Positions 1 through 11,041 of a DNA stretch of 64,000 bases are shown piece by piece. The DNA is from Candidatus Litorirhabdus singularis. Lineage in GTDB: Bacteria > Pseudomonadota > Gammaproteobacteria > Pseudomonadales > Halieaceae. The stretch spans positions 1 through 64,000 of the forward strand of contig NZ_SHNN01000002.1 in NCBI RefSeq assembly GCF_026262625.1. Reading direction: 5' to 3'. Both the position numbers and the translations under genes were made by a program. Numbering within the stretch: position 1 is the first letter of the stretch; each line of letters starts with the position of its first letter. The notes under the pieces were generated by a model that did no database searches, was not told where the DNA came from, and saw nothing but the letters and a program-made list of their open reading frames with translations.

Positions 1-3000
1 CGACCACCGCGGATGTAAACGCGATTGCGCAACAACTGACGTACAGCAACACCAACGACCTGCCGCCAGCCAGTGTGCAGATCAACTGGGATCTGAGCGA
101 TGGCAACGGTACGGCGCAAGGCACCGGTGGTGCTTTGAGCGCCAGCGGTTCCATGACCGTCAGCATTACTTCGGTGAATGAGAATCCAACCCTGACCGGC
201 GTAAATGCCACACCGACTTATGTCGAGGATCAACCGGCGATCGTGCTGGATAGCACGGTCACTATTGCGGATGTTGAACTGGATGCGCTGAACGGCGGCG
301 CCGGTGACTACACCGGCGCTAGTTTGACGCTGGCACGCAATATTGCGGTTAACCCCGACGACGTATTTGGCTTCACAGCCGGTAGCGGTATCAGCCTCAG
401 CGGCGGCAACCTGCTCAAGGGCGGCGATATCATCGCCAGCTTTGATACCAGTGTGGCGGGTGAGCTGACCATTACTTTCACCAGTCCCGCTACTGCTGTG
501 GCAACCACGGCGGATGTGAACGCGATTGCCCAACAGTTAACGTACAGCAACACCAACGACTTGCCGCCAGCCAGTGTGCAGATCAACTGGGATCTGAACG
601 ATGGCAATGGCACGGCGCAAGGCACTGGTGGCGCACTGGGTGCCAGCGGTTCCATGACGGTGAACATTACTTCGATCAACGAGAACCCGACACTGACGGG
701 TGTGGATGCCACGCCGACTTATGTCGAAGATCAACCGGCGATTGTACTGGACAATAACGTAACGATTGCAGACGTCGAGCTGGATGCCTTGAACGGCGGC
801 GCCGGCGATTACTCGGGCGCGAGCCTGACACTGGCCCGCAACCTGGCGGCTAATTCCGACGATGTGTTTGGCTTTGTCGATGGCAATGACATCACATTGT
901 CTAGCGGCAATCTGGTCAAGAATGGCGATGTGATTGCGAACTTTGATACGAGCGTAGCAGGCGAACTGACTATTACCTATGTCAGTGTCGACGGTGAGAT
1001 ACCAACCACGGCTGACGTCAATGCTATCCAGCGACAGATTACTTACAGCAATAGTAACGACCTACCGCCCACCAGTGTCGATATCGACTGGGATTTTAAC
1101 GATGGAAACCTTGGTCTGCAGGGACTTGGCAACATGCTGGCATCCGGCGGTACTCTGACGGTTACTATCGAGTCAGTTAACGAGGCACCGACAGTGTCTG
1201 GATTGACTACGATCAACTACGTTGAAAATAGCAATGCCATCGTGCTCGACAGTGATGTTGTTATTGCTGATAAAGAACTCGATATAATTGGCGACTATTC
1301 TGGCTCCAGTCTTACTCTGGTGCGCAGTGGTGCGGCCCATAGCGATGACATCTTTGGTTTCGCGGATAGCAGCGAGATCGCCCTGATCGGCGGCAGTTTG
1401 ATCAAGAGTGGGCAAGCCATCGCTGACTTCGATATCTCCAGTCCGGGCCAGTTAACCATTACTTTTACCAACGTTAACGGTGAAACACCGACGACGGCAG
1501 ACGTCAACGCCATCGCACAGCAATTGACCTATGCTAATGCGAGTAACTTGCCACCGGCTGCAGTGCAGATTGATTGGAGCTTTGATGACGGCAATGGCGG
1601 TTTGCAGGGTACAGGCCTGGTAATGGCTGATACCCAGTCTCAAATTGTTACCATTGGTTCGGTGAACGAAGCGCCTACCTTCATTGGACTGGACGCCATT
1701 ACTGCTTTTATCGAGAACCAGCCTGCGGTCGTTCTGGACGCGGACATGCAAGTGCAAGACCTTGAGCTTGATAGCCTTGGTGGTGGCGCTGGTAATTATG
1801 ACGGAGCTTCCCTAGTGCTACAGCGGCTGGGCGGTGTTAATTCAGACGATGTGTTTGGCTTCGCCGATAGCAGCGATATTACCCGAGTAGGGGACAGTTT
1901 GCTCAAGGCCGGCGCGGTGATTGCGGACTTTGATACCAGCATTAACGGGCAGGTTACGCTGCGCTTTAGCGACGCTAACGGTGAAGTACCTACCAGCGTG
2001 GATGTTAACGACATTGTGCAGAAGCTTACTTATAGCAATAGCAACGATATGCCCGCCACGCAGGTCCAGGTCGAATGGCAATTTGACGATGGGAACAGCG
2101 GGGCGCAGGGAACTGGCGGTATTGGCATGGTGATAGGGACCAGTACCGTGCAGATAACCGCTGTGGATGATACTGCTCCTGAGTTGGAGGCAAATACAGG
2201 CAGTAATCTGGCAACAGGCTCGATTGATGGACTGTCTATTACAGAATTGCGCTACACCGACTCGGAACAGCGCACAGACAGTATTAGTTATAACGTGACC
2301 TCAGCCGCAAGCAGTGGTTTTCTGGCCCGTAGTGATGCCCCTGATACGGCTATAACCCAATTTACTCAGGCCGAGATAGACAGCGGTGAAGTGGTCTATA
2401 TACATACCGAAGTTGGCACTGAGTTCGATAGTTTCGACTTTACAGTCACCGACGGTCAGGGAAATACCAGCGCAGTCGATACTTTTGGTATTCAGATAGA
2501 AGTGCAGGACACGCAGATTGAGGTGTTTACCGGCCCACGCGGTCTAGGTGACCCACTGCCGGTGGTCGACCTTGATATGCTAGATAAAGGTTTTACCTCC
2601 ATTGAAGTTCAGAATCCACCGCTAGAGGAGTACAACCGTAAAGGTGGCATATTTGAAGATACGCCGGTGGCTGACCCGGTAGCACCTGCATTGGACAATG
2701 ATGCTGATTTTATTCGCAGCGAGCCGACGCAAATACAGCGGGTGTCCGTCGCGGTGGAAGCAGATGTAACGGTTAGCGGTCCCGAGCGAGAAGTGAGGGC
2801 GGCTAGCACATTGCAAACTCGTGGTGATTCTGCGTTGATAAGAATGTTGGATACTAGCCGTAATACCTTCGCTGATACTGCCGACTATACCTTGGCTGCA
2901 CAGCAACAGGCGCAGAGTGAGCCGCAGACTGCAGCCGAAACGCTGCTGTTTGCGCTGGACGATATGCGCGAGCAACTCGAGTCTTCCTTGGCGGAGCAAT

Positions 3001-3305
3001 ATAGTAATGAACTACTGATGGGCGGCTCCGCGCGTATGGCAGGAGTAACGCTTTCTGCCGGCTACTTAGCTTGGTTGCTGCGCGCCGGCCCGCTGTTGGC
3101 GAGTGTTGCTGCCTCGGTGCCCACTTGGGCACGGTTTGATCCACTGCCTGTAGTGCTGACCAATCACGATAAGCAGGAAGAAGATTTTGAAGAGCTTACC
3201 GAGCAGAATAAGCTGGACGCAGAGCAGGAAGAAGCTGCGACATATTTACTCGACAATAGTGCCTACAAGGGACAGAGTAGTTTGATGGAAGGTCGAGACT
3301 CTTGA
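1..3305 (+). CDS. Giant cadherin-like repeat surface protein, 3' part
   Basis: The frame is open from base 3, so the gene begins outside the window. The visible part has four complete repeats of about 162-167 residues with recurring NENPTLTG, DDVFGF and ADVNAI signatures, then a CSPG/NG2-type cadherin-like domain (ITQFTQAEIDSG, FTVTDGQGN; bases about 2220-2500), a low-complexity stretch, and a C-terminal hydrophobic segment (about 3040-3120) ending in FDPLPVV. Repeats plus a C-terminal membrane segment resemble large adhesins or exported surface proteins. Substrate and export route are unknown. The stop overlaps the TTG start of the downstream diguanylate cyclase (TTGA), which suggests co-translation and a link to c-di-GMP-controlled attachment. 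Family recognition is by repeat pattern, not by a named homologue. Confidence 0.8.
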   Translation, partial: TTADVNAIAQQLTYSNTNDLPPASVQINWDLSDGNGTAQGTGGALSASGSMTVSITSVNENPTLTGVNATPTYVEDQPAIVLDSTVTIADVELDALNGGAGDYTGASLTLARNIAVNPDDVFGFTAGSGISLSGGNLLKGGDIIASFDTSVAGELTITFTSPATAVATTADVNAIAQQLTYSNTNDLPPASVQINWDLNDGNGTAQGTGGALGASGSMTVNITSINENPTLTGVDATPTYVEDQPAIVLDNNVTIADVELDALNGGAGDYSGASLTLARNLAANSDDVFGFVDGNDITLSSGNLVKNGDVIANFDTSVAGELTITYVSVDGEIPTTADVNAIQRQITYSNSNDLPPTSVDIDWDFNDGNLGLQGLGNMLASGGTLTVTIESVNEAPTVSGLTTINYVENSNAIVLDSDVVIADKELDIIGDYSGSSLTLVRSGAAHSDDIFGFADSSEIALIGGSLIKSGQAIADFDISSPGQLTITFTNVNGETPTTADVNAIAQQLTYANASNLPPAAVQIDWSFDDGNGGLQGTGLVMADTQSQIVTIGSVNEAPTFIGLDAITAFIENQPAVVLDADMQVQDLELDSLGGGAGNYDGASLVLQRLGGVNSDDVFGFADSSDITRVGDSLLKAGAVIADFDTSINGQVTLRFSDANGEVPTSVDVNDIVQKLTYSNSNDMPATQVQVEWQFDDGNSGAQGTGGIGMVIGTSTVQITAVDDTAPELEANTGSNLATGSIDGLSITELRYTDSEQRTDSISYNVTSAASSGFLARSDAPDTAITQFTQAEIDSGEVVYIHTEVGTEFDSFDFTVTDGQGNTSAVDTFGIQIEVQDTQIEVFTGPRGLGDPLPVVDLDMLDKGFTSIEVQNPPLEEYNRKGGIFEDTPVADPVAPALDNDADFIRSEPTQIQRVSVAVEADVTVSGPEREVRAASTLQTRGDSALIRMLDTSRNTFADTADYTLAAQQQAQSEPQTAAETLLFALDDMREQLESSLAEQYSNELLMGGSARMAGVTLSAGYLAWLLRAGPLLASVAASVPTWARFDPLPVVLTNHDKQEEDFEELTEQNKLDAEQEEAATYLLDNSAYKGQSSLMEGRDS
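177..2165 (+). repeat. Four in-frame tandem protein repeats (486-501 bp each)
   Basis: Units start at 177, 678, 1179 and 1665, each at the Asn codon of the N-E-N/A-P motif. Lengths are 501, 501, 486 and 501 bp. The first two are the most alike at DNA level and the later ones have diverged. A partial fifth unit runs off the left edge. Homologous recombination could change the copy number. Confidence 0.85.
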
Positions 3306-4813
3306 AAGGTTTGTCGCCAATAGCCAGAATCAGCTTAAGTCTGGCGTTGTTGACATTGAGCATATTTCTGACCGGAGACTTATTCTTCGGTAACAGGAGC
3401 GATGTGCTGCGCGCGACTATGGAGTCAAGACAGCGGCTGTGTGAATCACTGGCCGTGCAATTCTCCGCACTGGTTGCCAGCGACGATATTGAAACCATTG
3501 ATCTGACCTTGCAGAACCTGGTTTTGCGTGATGGTGAAATCTCGTCAGCAGCGCTGCGCACAGAAGACGGTAAATTGCAGGCGGAGTCGGGTAATCATCG
3601 CGAGCGCTGGGCAGACGTGGCGCCAGGGAAGTCCACCATGACGCACACTCAGGTGCCTATCTTCAAGAATAATCAACGTTGGGGAACTGTTGAAGTTCGC
3701 TTCGCAGATGCGGCGCCGGTTAGTACGGTGGATCGTTATCTGTCGCCTTTTGTTATGCTTGCGCTATACATAAGTGTGGCTGGATTTTTTGCTTACGCGT
3801 TTTTTATGAAGCGAACACTCAAACACCTTGACCCCGGCGCCGTTATTCCTGATCGCGTCAAATCAGCGTTGGATGTGTTGACGGAGGGCGTCGTGGTGGT
3901 CGATTCCAAGGGTCAGATCGTGCTGGCGAACGCAGCGTTTACTGAAAAAATCAATGCTAATTCCAGACAACTGTTGGGTAAACGTTTGGCCCAATTGGGC
4001 TGGAACCTTGAAGCGGAGCAAACCGTACCGTGGGAATTGGCGATGCAAACCGGTGAAAGCCAGCTAGATCAGCAAATGCAATTGAAAATGGCCGATGGCA
4101 CAGTGCTGACGTTTCAGGTGAATAGTTCGCCGGTGCAGGATGAGAAAAGCAAGCCTCAGGGAGCGTTGGCAACATTCGACGACGTTACTGAAATCGTCAA
4201 GAAGAACGTGCAGCTTAGCGATATGGTGGGCGAACTGCAGCAGTCTCGAGATGAGGTCAATCGTAAGAATGAGGAGCTCAAGGTTTTGGCGGAACGTGAT
4301 TCTCTCACCGGCTGCTTCAACCGCAGAGCATTTTTTGAGCGTGCTTATGCGGAGTTTAGCGAGGCGGAACGTTCAGGCAGTGAGCTTTCAGTCATTATGA
4401 TGGACATTGATTTTTTCAAGGCTGTTAACGACACCTACGGTCACGGGGTAGGCGATGATGTCATTAAGGAAGTGGGTCGTATCCTTGAAGATGGAATGCG
4501 TGGCGCGGAAGTCGTGGGGCGTTATGGTGGTGAAGAATTCTGTGTTTTGCTACCCGCTACCGACAGTGCCCAGGCAGCCCGTATCGGGGAGCGCTTGCGG
4601 CATGAAATTCAGGAAAAAGTCTGGTTGTGTGACAGTCGCATAGATCAGAAGATAACCTCCAGCTTCGGTGTTACCAGCACCGCTGACTCTGCGGAAAGCG
4701 CCGATGCACTGGTAGACCGAGCCGACCAGGCGCTTTACGAGTCCAAGGAAAGCGGACGTAACCGCGTTATGGTGTGGCGCCGGCCTGCGGAGCCTGAGGC
4801 AGCTGCCAGCTAG
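3302..4813 (+). CDS. Membrane PAS-GGDEF diguanylate cyclase
   Basis: Makes the second messenger c-di-GMP from two GTP at the inner membrane. Visible order: TM1 about residues 8-29, a periplasmic region of about 120 residues, TM2 about 149-168, a PAS domain (185-300), a short helical linker, then GGDEF (about 330-490) with active-site GGEEF at 409-413. The allosteric I-site position reads RGAE instead of RxxD (R400, E403), so product inhibition may be weakened. The gene starts at TTG and overlaps the stop of the surface-protein gene by 4 bp, indicating translational coupling. Its 3' end overlaps convergent gcvP by 4 bp. A role in controlling exposure of the upstream adhesin-like protein is inferred from context. 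Confidence 0.9.
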   Translation: MKGLSPIARISLSLALLTLSIFLTGDLFFGNRSDVLRATMESRQRLCESLAVQFSALVASDDIETIDLTLQNLVLRDGEISSAALRTEDGKLQAESGNHRERWADVAPGKSTMTHTQVPIFKNNQRWGTVEVRFADAAPVSTVDRYLSPFVMLALYISVAGFFAYAFFMKRTLKHLDPGAVIPDRVKSALDVLTEGVVVVDSKGQIVLANAAFTEKINANSRQLLGKRLAQLGWNLEAEQTVPWELAMQTGESQLDQQMQLKMADGTVLTFQVNSSPVQDEKSKPQGALATFDDVTEIVKKNVQLSDMVGELQQSRDEVNRKNEELKVLAERDSLTGCFNRRAFFERAYAEFSEAERSGSELSVIMMDIDFFKAVNDTYGHGVGDDVIKEVGRILEDGMRGAEVVGRYGGEEFCVLLPATDSAQAARIGERLRHEIQEKVWLCDSRIDQKITSSFGVTSTADSAESADALVDRADQALYESKESGRNRVMVWRRPAEPEAAAS

Positions 4814-7731
4814 CTTTCGGCAACGGCGCTGTCTGCTGTCGGTGTTTCGCGGTAACTGTCAATCGCCGGACACGCACAGTAAAGATTACGGTCCCCGTAA
4901 ACATTATCGATACGACTTACCGGCGCCCAGTATTTGCTTTGACGTAGACTCTCCAGCGGATAGGCGGCAGCGTCTCTGCTGTAGCTGTGAGGCCAGCTGT
5001 CGGCGACGATCTCTTGCAGTAAATGTGGCGAGTTTTTCAGTGGATTGTCAGTGGCGTCTAAGCGGCCTTCTTCCACATCGCGAATTTCTTCACGTATAGC
5101 AATTAAGGCATCGCAGAAACGGTCCAGCTCCCAGCGCGATTCGCTCTCGGTGGGCTCGACCATCAGCGTTCCTGCTACTGGAAACGACATAGTTGGTGCG
5201 TGGAAGCCAAAGTCGATCAGGCGTTTGGCTACGTCTTCCTCGCTAATACCGCTACTTTCTTTTAGCGGCCTGATATCAATAATACATTCATGGGCAACTC
5301 TGCCATTGCTGCCGGTATAAAGAATCGGGTAGTGATCCTTGAGTCGGTGGGCAATGTAGTTGGCACTCAGAATGGCCACTTCGCTAGCCAGTGTCAGGCC
5401 CTCGCCGCCCATCAGGGCAACGTAGGCCCAAGAGATGGGTAAAATGGATGCGCTGCCAAAAGGTGCGCTGGACACAACATCGTGGGTAGTGCTTTGTTGG
5501 TCTCCGGGCTCGAGAGGGTGTTGCGGTAGAAACGGCTCCAGGTGCGCACCGACGCCTATAGGGCCCATGCCAGGGCCACCGCCGCCGTGGGGAATGCAAA
5601 AGGTCTTGTGCAGGTTTAAGTGGGAGACGTCGGCGCCAAATTTGCCCGGCGCAGCCAGTCCCACCAGGGCGTTCAGATTGGCACCATCCACGTAGACCTG
5701 GCCACCGTGACTATGGATCAGGTCACAGATATCAATGACAGATTCTTCAAACACACCGTGAGTAGAGGGGTAAGTGATCATAATGGCGGCCAGCTCGCCG
5801 CTATGGCGTTCGGTCTTGAGTTTCAGGTCGACCAAGTCGATATTTCCGGCGCTATCGCACTCGACTATGACCACCTTCATGCCAGCTAGCGCAGCACTGG
5901 CAGGATTGGTGCCGTGGGCTGAACTGGGAATGAGGCAGATATTACGTTGCGCGTCGTTCCGGCTCTCGTGGTAACGTTTAATGGCCAGTAAGCCCGCATA
6001 TTCACCCTGAGATCCGGCGTTGGGTTGCATGGACATGGCGTCGTATCCAGTGCACTCCAGCAGCATGTGCTCCAACTCCTGCAGCAACTGGGTGTAACCG
6101 GCAGTCTGGGATGAAGGTGCAAACGGGTGCATATTGGCAAATTCGGGCCAGGTTACCGCCAACATCTCGGTGGTGGCATTGAGTTTCATTGTGCATGAAC
6201 CCAGCGGGATCATGGCGCGATTGAGCGCGATGTCTTTGTCTTCCAGGCGGCGCATGTACCGCAGCATCTCCGTTTCGGAGTGGTAGAGGCTGAATACCGG
6301 ATGTTGTAAGTAGTCGACGTCGCGACTGAGCGCAGCGGGAATAGCGCTTGTTCCCTGTAGTTCGGCGTCCAGCTCCTCGACCGTGGCGACGGTATCCTCA
6401 CCGCTGAAAACCTGCCAGAGCGATTCAATGTCGCTGCGGCCGGTGGTCTCGTCAATGCTGATGGCAAGGCGGTCGGTTCCCACCACGCGTAAATTGAGCC
6501 GTGCAGCCTCTGCCCGCTGCAGGATTTCCGCCTGCCGGTCGCCGACATCGATCAGCAAGGTATCGAACCAGGCGCTGTTGAGCTGTTTGAAGCCGGCCGT
6601 TGTCAGTCCCTGAGCCAGTATTTGTGACAGGCGATGAATGCGTTCAGCTATTTGCCGCAGCCCTTGTGGGCCATGATACATAGCATAGAAGGCGGCCATA
6701 ATGGCTAGCAGTGCCTGCGAGGTGCAGATGTTGCTGGTCGCTTTCTCACGGCGTATATGTTGCTCCCGGGTCTGCATCGCCATACGCAAGGCCTGATTTC
6801 CAGCGCGGTCAATAGAGACACCTATTATGCGACCCGGAGTGGAGCGCTTATAGGCATCGCGGGTGGCAAAGAAGGCGGCGTGTGGACCGCCAAAGCCCAT
6901 CGGCACGCCAAAACGCTGGGTATTGCCCACCACCACGTCGGCGCCAAGTGCGCCAGGCGATTTGATAACCAACAGGGACATGATATCTGCGGCCACAGTG
7001 ACCAGTGTTTGGGCTGCATGAGCGGCTGTTATGAGCGGCTCAGGGTCATTAATCTGACCACAGCTGGCAGGATATTGGAGTAGGGCGCCAAAGGCTTCGG
7101 TGTGGCCCAGCAGGCTGGCGGGATCACCCACAACGACTTCAATTTCCAGCGGCTGGGCGCGTGTTTTCACCACGGCCAGTGTCTGTGGATGGCAGTTTTC
7201 ATCGACGATAAAGACGTTACTACGGTTTTTCTTGTTGACGCGCTGACACAGCGTCATGGCTTCAGCCGCAGCGGTACCTTCGTCGAGCATGGAGGCGTTG
7301 GCCAGTTCCATGCCGGTCAAATCCATGATCATCTGTTGGTAGTTGAGCAGACCTTCGAGACGACCCTGAGAGATTTCCGGCTGATAGGGAGTGTAGGCCG
7401 TGTACCAGCCAGGGTTTTCCAGCACATTGCGCTGAATCACTGGTGGCGTGTAGGTGTTGTGGTAACCACAGCCGATGTGGCTGCGAAAGACCTGATTCTT
7501 GGCGGCTATGCTGCGCAGTCGCGCAATGACTTGCTGCTCTGAACTCGCCCCTTCCAGCGCCATCGGGTGTTTGAGCCGTATCGCTGCCGGTACGGTATCG
7601 TTAATCAGTGCATCCAGATCGGCATAGCCTAGCTCGCGCGCCATTGCTGCCTGCTGCTCCGGATTGGGGCCAATATGACGTTGGACGAAATCAGCAGAGT
7701 TTTCGAGCTCGGTGAGCGGCGCTGTGTGCAT
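4810..7731 (-). CDS. gcvP: Glycine dehydrogenase (decarboxylating), P-protein
   Basis: The PLP-dependent P-protein of the glycine cleavage system decarboxylates glycine and passes the aminomethyl group to lipoyl-GcvH. At 973 aa it is the full-length single-chain form. Family signatures include the N-terminal [17 protein letters not shown] in the middle and the PLP-lysine region [14 protein letters not shown] (lysine near residue 709). No gcvT or gcvH lies next to it in this window, so the system must be completed elsewhere. It begins with ATG and is followed by the convergent diguanylate cyclase. The next upstream gene on this strand, an esterase, is 39 bp away and could be co-transcribed. 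Confidence 0.97.
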   Translation of the reverse strand: MHTAPLTELENSADFVQRHIGPNPEQQAAMARELGYADLDALINDTVPAAIRLKHPMALEGASSEQQVIARLRSIAAKNQVFRSHIGCGYHNTYTPPVIQRNVLENPGWYTAYTPYQPEISQGRLEGLLNYQQMIMDLTGMELANASMLDEGTAAAEAMTLCQRVNKKNRSNVFIVDENCHPQTLAVVKTRAQPLEIEVVVGDPASLLGHTEAFGALLQYPASCGQINDPEPLITAAHAAQTLVTVAADIMSLLVIKSPGALGADVVVGNTQRFGVPMGFGGPHAAFFATRDAYKRSTPGRIIGVSIDRAGNQALRMAMQTREQHIRREKATSNICTSQALLAIMAAFYAMYHGPQGLRQIAERIHRLSQILAQGLTTAGFKQLNSAWFDTLLIDVGDRQAEILQRAEAARLNLRVVGTDRLAISIDETTGRSDIESLWQVFSGEDTVATVEELDAELQGTSAIPAALSRDVDYLQHPVFSLYHSETEMLRYMRRLEDKDIALNRAMIPLGSCTMKLNATTEMLAVTWPEFANMHPFAPSSQTAGYTQLLQELEHMLLECTGYDAMSMQPNAGSQGEYAGLLAIKRYHESRNDAQRNICLIPSSAHGTNPASAALAGMKVVIVECDSAGNIDLVDLKLKTERHSGELAAIMITYPSTHGVFEESVIDICDLIHSHGGQVYVDGANLNALVGLAAPGKFGADVSHLNLHKTFCIPHGGGGPGMGPIGVGAHLEPFLPQHPLEPGDQQSTTHDVVSSAPFGSASILPISWAYVALMGGEGLTLASEVAILSANYIAHRLKDHYPILYTGSNGRVAHECIIDIRPLKESSGISEEDVAKRLIDFGFHAPTMSFPVAGTLMVEPTESESRWELDRFCDALIAIREEIRDVEEGRLDATDNPLKNSPHLLQEIVADSWPHSYSRDAAAYPLESLRQSKYWAPVSRIDNVYGDRNLYCACPAIDSYRETPTADSAVAES

Positions 7732-7770
7732 GGAAGAGACCAGTCTGGAAGAAAATTAAGGTGGGGGATT

Positions 7771-8532
7771 TTACCCAAGCAGGAAGCGCAACACCACTTT
7801 ATTGAATAGATCCGGTTTTTCCGCATGCAGCCAGTGGCCGGTGCCTTCAATAATCTTGAGTTGAGCGTTGGGGAACAACTCTGCGACTGCGGGCTGATGC
7901 TCATCCGTGATGTAGTTTGAATCACCGCCTTTGATAAACAATACCGGTCCAGTGAAACTTTTACCTTGATTGGCGGCGCCCAGTTGTTTGTAGTTTGAGG
8001 TTAATGCCTCGCGATTGAGGAGCCAATGAAAAGTCCCGTCTTCTCCTCGTTCCAGACTCTTCAATAGGAATGCGCGTACTCCGGGTTCGGTGACGGACTC
8101 CGCCAGTATGGCATCGGCCTGATGTCGGGAGGTAACAGTGGCTGCGGCGACGGCAGCAAGCCCGGCCAGTGTGTCCTGATGGTGGGGAGGGTAATCCACC
8201 GGCGCGACGTCTGCGATAATCAGGCGTGAGACCCGATCGGGGTAGTCCAGAGCAACCTGCATGGCAATTTTGCCGCCCATTGAATGCCCCAGCAATGGAC
8301 ACTGCCCGATACCCTGGCTGTCCAGAAAGTCGATAATGTCGGCGGCCATTTCGCGATAACTCATGGTGTCGCAGTGAGGCGACTTGCCGTGATTGCGCAC
8401 GTCCAGCGAGTAAGTGCTGTAATGAGGCGCCAGCGCACGCGCCACGATTCCGAGATTAGAGGCTGAGCCAAACAGGCCGTGAATCAGAATAATCGGGTCG
8501 CCAGCGCCCCGGATAAGGTAGTTCAGTTGCAC
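7771..8532 (-). CDS. YbfF-like alpha/beta hydrolase (esterase)
   Basis: Alpha/beta hydrolase with the oxyanion/HG motif LIHGLFGSASNLG, the nucleophile elbow GHSMGG and a C-terminal GTGHWLHAEKPD carrying the catalytic histidine. RNHGKSP and IADVAPVDYP match the YbfF acyl-esterase family (about 254 aa). The longest open frame starts at a TTG at 8637, inside the neighbouring outer-membrane protein gene. The GTG at 8532 (V-Q-L-N-Y) gives 253 aa and aligns with the usual family start, so it is preferred. Probably cytoplasmic and acting on short-chain esters or acyl-CoA; the true substrate is unknown. It lies 39 bp upstream of gcvP. Confidence 0.85.
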   Translation of the reverse strand: MQLNYLIRGAGDPIILIHGLFGSASNLGIVARALAPHYSTYSLDVRNHGKSPHCDTMSYREMAADIIDFLDSQGIGQCPLLGHSMGGKIAMQVALDYPDRVSRLIIADVAPVDYPPHHQDTLAGLAAVAAATVTSRHQADAILAESVTEPGVRAFLLKSLERGEDGTFHWLLNREALTSNYKQLGAANQGKSFTGPVLFIKGGDSNYITDEHQPAVAELFPNAQLKIIEGTGHWLHAEKPDLFNKVVLRFLLG

Positions 8533-8600
8533 AACATAGTGTCCGCGTAGCTTTGAGCCGCTATGATACCGCTGATTGATCTGCGGGAGGAAATCGCGAG

Positions 8601-9359
8601 CTAGTAAACGAACCTGAACCCTAAACCTGCACCCCAATCGTAAGAGCGATCATCACCCACCCCCACTAGTCCCTCTACATAGAGCCCAAAACTCGGGCTT
8701 AGCATACGCCCGAACTGCACTTCGGCGGAGGCGGGTAGGGTCTCTGAGTCCCAGTCATAGGGTGCTTTGGCGTCGAGCTTACCCCAATATCCATTATCCA
8801 GACTCCATAAACCAATGAGGCGGCCAGCTGTCACCTCAACATCATCACCGCTGTATTCCGTATAGTGTTGCACCAGCGGTATCAGCATTAAATCCTTGCT
8901 GACCTGTAGTGCAATGCCGGCAAACGGAGAAAGTACATCAGCATTAATGCCAATACCCTTGTCGGCATTATCAAAGCTGGTTATCCACTCAAGGCCAACG
9001 GCCAGGCGATAGGGCGTGGATCCCAGCACTCCCTCTTTTGGGAAATAGATGCCCTTGAGGTGAAAGGTGTTGAAATCCTGTTCACTCTTGCCAGTCACAT
9101 CTGTATTTGCGTAGTGCAGCTCGTACTTAACCTTGAGCTTCTCAGTTGCCATAAAGGCGCCGTCGGCAATGAAGTCAGTGTACTGGTTGCCCCCCTTTAG
9201 ATCGAAATGCTGGATACGAAGGTCGGTATTTTTACCCTTTGAAAGCGGATTAGAGGGGTTTTCTTCAGACCACGTGGCGCTGTTGGTCAGGACCATTGCG
9301 GTAGCAATAGTGAGTCTGACCAACAGAAGGCCTGATACTCGAGGCCACGCTATATGCAT
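8601..9359 (-). CDS. Predicted outer-membrane beta-barrel protein
   Basis: 252 aa with an N-terminal signal peptide, then alternating amphipathic strands rich in aromatic residues and Gly, ending in FRFVY with the terminal aromatic typical of BAM substrates. No named family was recognised. The ATG at 9359 shares its A with the sulfatase stop (TGATG), so translation is coupled to the sulfatase. A TTG three codons upstream is a less likely start. Coupling suggests a pore or receptor for sulfatase substrates or products, or a simple operon partner. Function is inferred from context only. Confidence 0.7.
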   Translation of the reverse strand: MHIAWPRVSGLLLVRLTIATAMVLTNSATWSEENPSNPLSKGKNTDLRIQHFDLKGGNQYTDFIADGAFMATEKLKVKYELHYANTDVTGKSEQDFNTFHLKGIYFPKEGVLGSTPYRLAVGLEWITSFDNADKGIGINADVLSPFAGIALQVSKDLMLIPLVQHYTEYSGDDVEVTAGRLIGLWSLDNGYWGKLDAKAPYDWDSETLPASAEVQFGRMLSPSFGLYVEGLVGVGDDRSYDWGAGLGFRFVY

Positions 9360-11041
9360 CAATGCCAAGACATAAAGGTTTCAACTGTTTCCAAGCTCTC
9401 AGGACGCAGATTCTCGATACCTTCATAGGGCTTACCTTTACCCAACTTATTGTGCGGGTACTTGGCAATGGTCATGCCGTGGCGCTTGGCCATATCTTGA
9501 AAGCTTGCGCCAGACCACAGTGAGTGACCGATGAGAGGGTGCTGTTCTCGGGGATCACGGTAGATGTTGTAGACTCCCGCCGCTGCTGCAGGCATGCCAG
9601 GTGTTGGCAGATGCATTTTCCACTCTTGCTTAACGATCGACTTCAATATTTCGTTCTCGTAGATGTAGACCCAGTCGCGCCGGCCATTTTTTTCGCCTTC
9701 GAGCAATAATGCGGTCTGGTCCACGCCGTCGATCACGCGGTCTCTTGGTATGTATTTATCTGCCTGCGCGATGCGTGCGAAAGTCGTAAACAAGTCCGAG
9801 ACGTGGACGATATCTGCCGCTTTGCTGTCCTCAGCAATAGCGCCAGGCCAGCGCGCATATGCGTCGACGCGCACCCCTCCCTCCAGGTGATTGGTCTTGC
9901 CGCCGCGATAGATCAGCTGGCTCATTCCGGAGGTGCCCTCATAGTGGTACATCAGCCCGTTGTCAGCCATAAACACCACCAGCGTATTGTCGGCAATGCC
10001 GAGTTTATCCACTTCATCCAAGATCTCGCCAAACCAGGCGTCGAGAACCTCGAGCTTGTCTGCCATGAAACCGCCATTGCGGGACTGCGCTTCTCCATTG
10101 TGCACAAAGTTCAGCGGGTATAAGGGCCAGTACTGCAGAAAGAAAGGTTCGTCCTTGCCCGCCAGATCTCCGAGCTGTTCCAGGGTCTGTCTTTGGTAAC
10201 GCTCATTCATGCGCTCATAGTGTGCCTGTGTCCATACCTCGCCGGGCTTAAGGTCAACCTCTCTTGCCAGGCCGCCACTGCGGGCTTCGAGGCCAGTCAC
10301 CAGACCGCTGGGTTTAAACTTCATGTCCAACGCCATTTCACCGTTTTGGGTGCCATGCCACCATCCCAGCATATTGTTGGCCTTGGCTGATTCGGGTGAC
10401 ATCAAGGCTAACTGTACCTGCTGATGAGCAGGGAAGGCCGCGTAGTCAAAGCCCTGATTGTGTGGGAATGCTTCCTCAATATCGCCCTGGTGCCACTTAC
10501 CGATATGGGCTGTGTTATAGCCAGCCTTTTTCAGCACCTCGGCAATAGTGACTTCGTTGGAGGCCAGACCTTCGCCGACTAAGGCAACTTTGACTTCCTT
10601 GATACCGGTGCGTACCGGGTGACGCCCGGTGAGCAATGCGGCGCGGGTCGGCGTGCAGGAAGGTTCTGTGTACATGCGATTAAGAGACATACCCTGACGC
10701 GCAAAATCATTGATTCGCGGGGTGCTAATGCCCATTACGTCGTTGAGTGCAGGCTTGCCCATTTGGCCGAAACTAACGTCATCGATAAGAACATACAAAA
10801 TATTAGGGCGCTGGCCGCCATTCGCCTCGCGTAGCTGGGCCAGTTTTTTGTCGATAGTCTTGTCCTGCGCTGCCCACTGGTCGCGATATTGTGCCTCGAC
10901 AAAATAGTATTCACCGTCGTGAACAATAGGCTTGGCGGCCAGGGCACTAACGCTGAATGTGCATGCACTTATAACGAGCATAAGTTTTTCTGTCAGTTTG
11001 AGTCGTGACCCCAGATGTCTGGTGTTATTGCGGTTCTCCAT
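9359..11041 (-). CDS. Secreted type I sulfatase (arylsulfatase family)
   Basis: Hydrolyses sulfate esters using a formylglycine made from cysteine. The motif CTPTR with AALLTGRHP is at residues 129-139, and the metal-binding pair DD is at 87-88 (VLIDDVSFG). The chosen ATG gives a signal peptide (TEKLMLVISACTFSVSALA), so the enzyme acts in the periplasm or outside. The open frame extends upstream to 11188, but that part looks non-coding. It is translationally coupled to the outer-membrane protein downstream (TGATG) and faces an AraC regulator across 159 bp. Maturation needs a formylglycine-generating enzyme, which is not in this window. Substrate unknown. Confidence 0.93.
   Translation of the reverse strand: MENRNNTRHLGSRLKLTEKLMLVISACTFSVSALAAKPIVHDGEYYFVEAQYRDQWAAQDKTIDKKLAQLREANGGQRPNILYVLIDDVSFGQMGKPALNDVMGISTPRINDFARQGMSLNRMYTEPSCTPTRAALLTGRHPVRTGIKEVKVALVGEGLASNEVTIAEVLKKAGYNTAHIGKWHQGDIEEAFPHNQGFDYAAFPAHQQVQLALMSPESAKANNMLGWWHGTQNGEMALDMKFKPSGLVTGLEARSGGLAREVDLKPGEVWTQAHYERMNERYQRQTLEQLGDLAGKDEPFFLQYWPLYPLNFVHNGEAQSRNGGFMADKLEVLDAWFGEILDEVDKLGIADNTLVVFMADNGLMYHYEGTSGMSQLIYRGGKTNHLEGGVRVDAYARWPGAIAEDSKAADIVHVSDLFTTFARIAQADKYIPRDRVIDGVDQTALLLEGEKNGRRDWVYIYENEILKSIVKQEWKMHLPTPGMPAAAAGVYNIYRDPREQHPLIGHSLWSGASFQDMAKRHGMTIAKYPHNKLGKGKPYEGIENLRPESLETVETFMSWH

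Noticed and set aside
8533-8637. N-terminal extension of the YbfF-like esterase
   Set aside because: Would overlap the outer-membrane protein gene and adds residues with no counterpart in the family.
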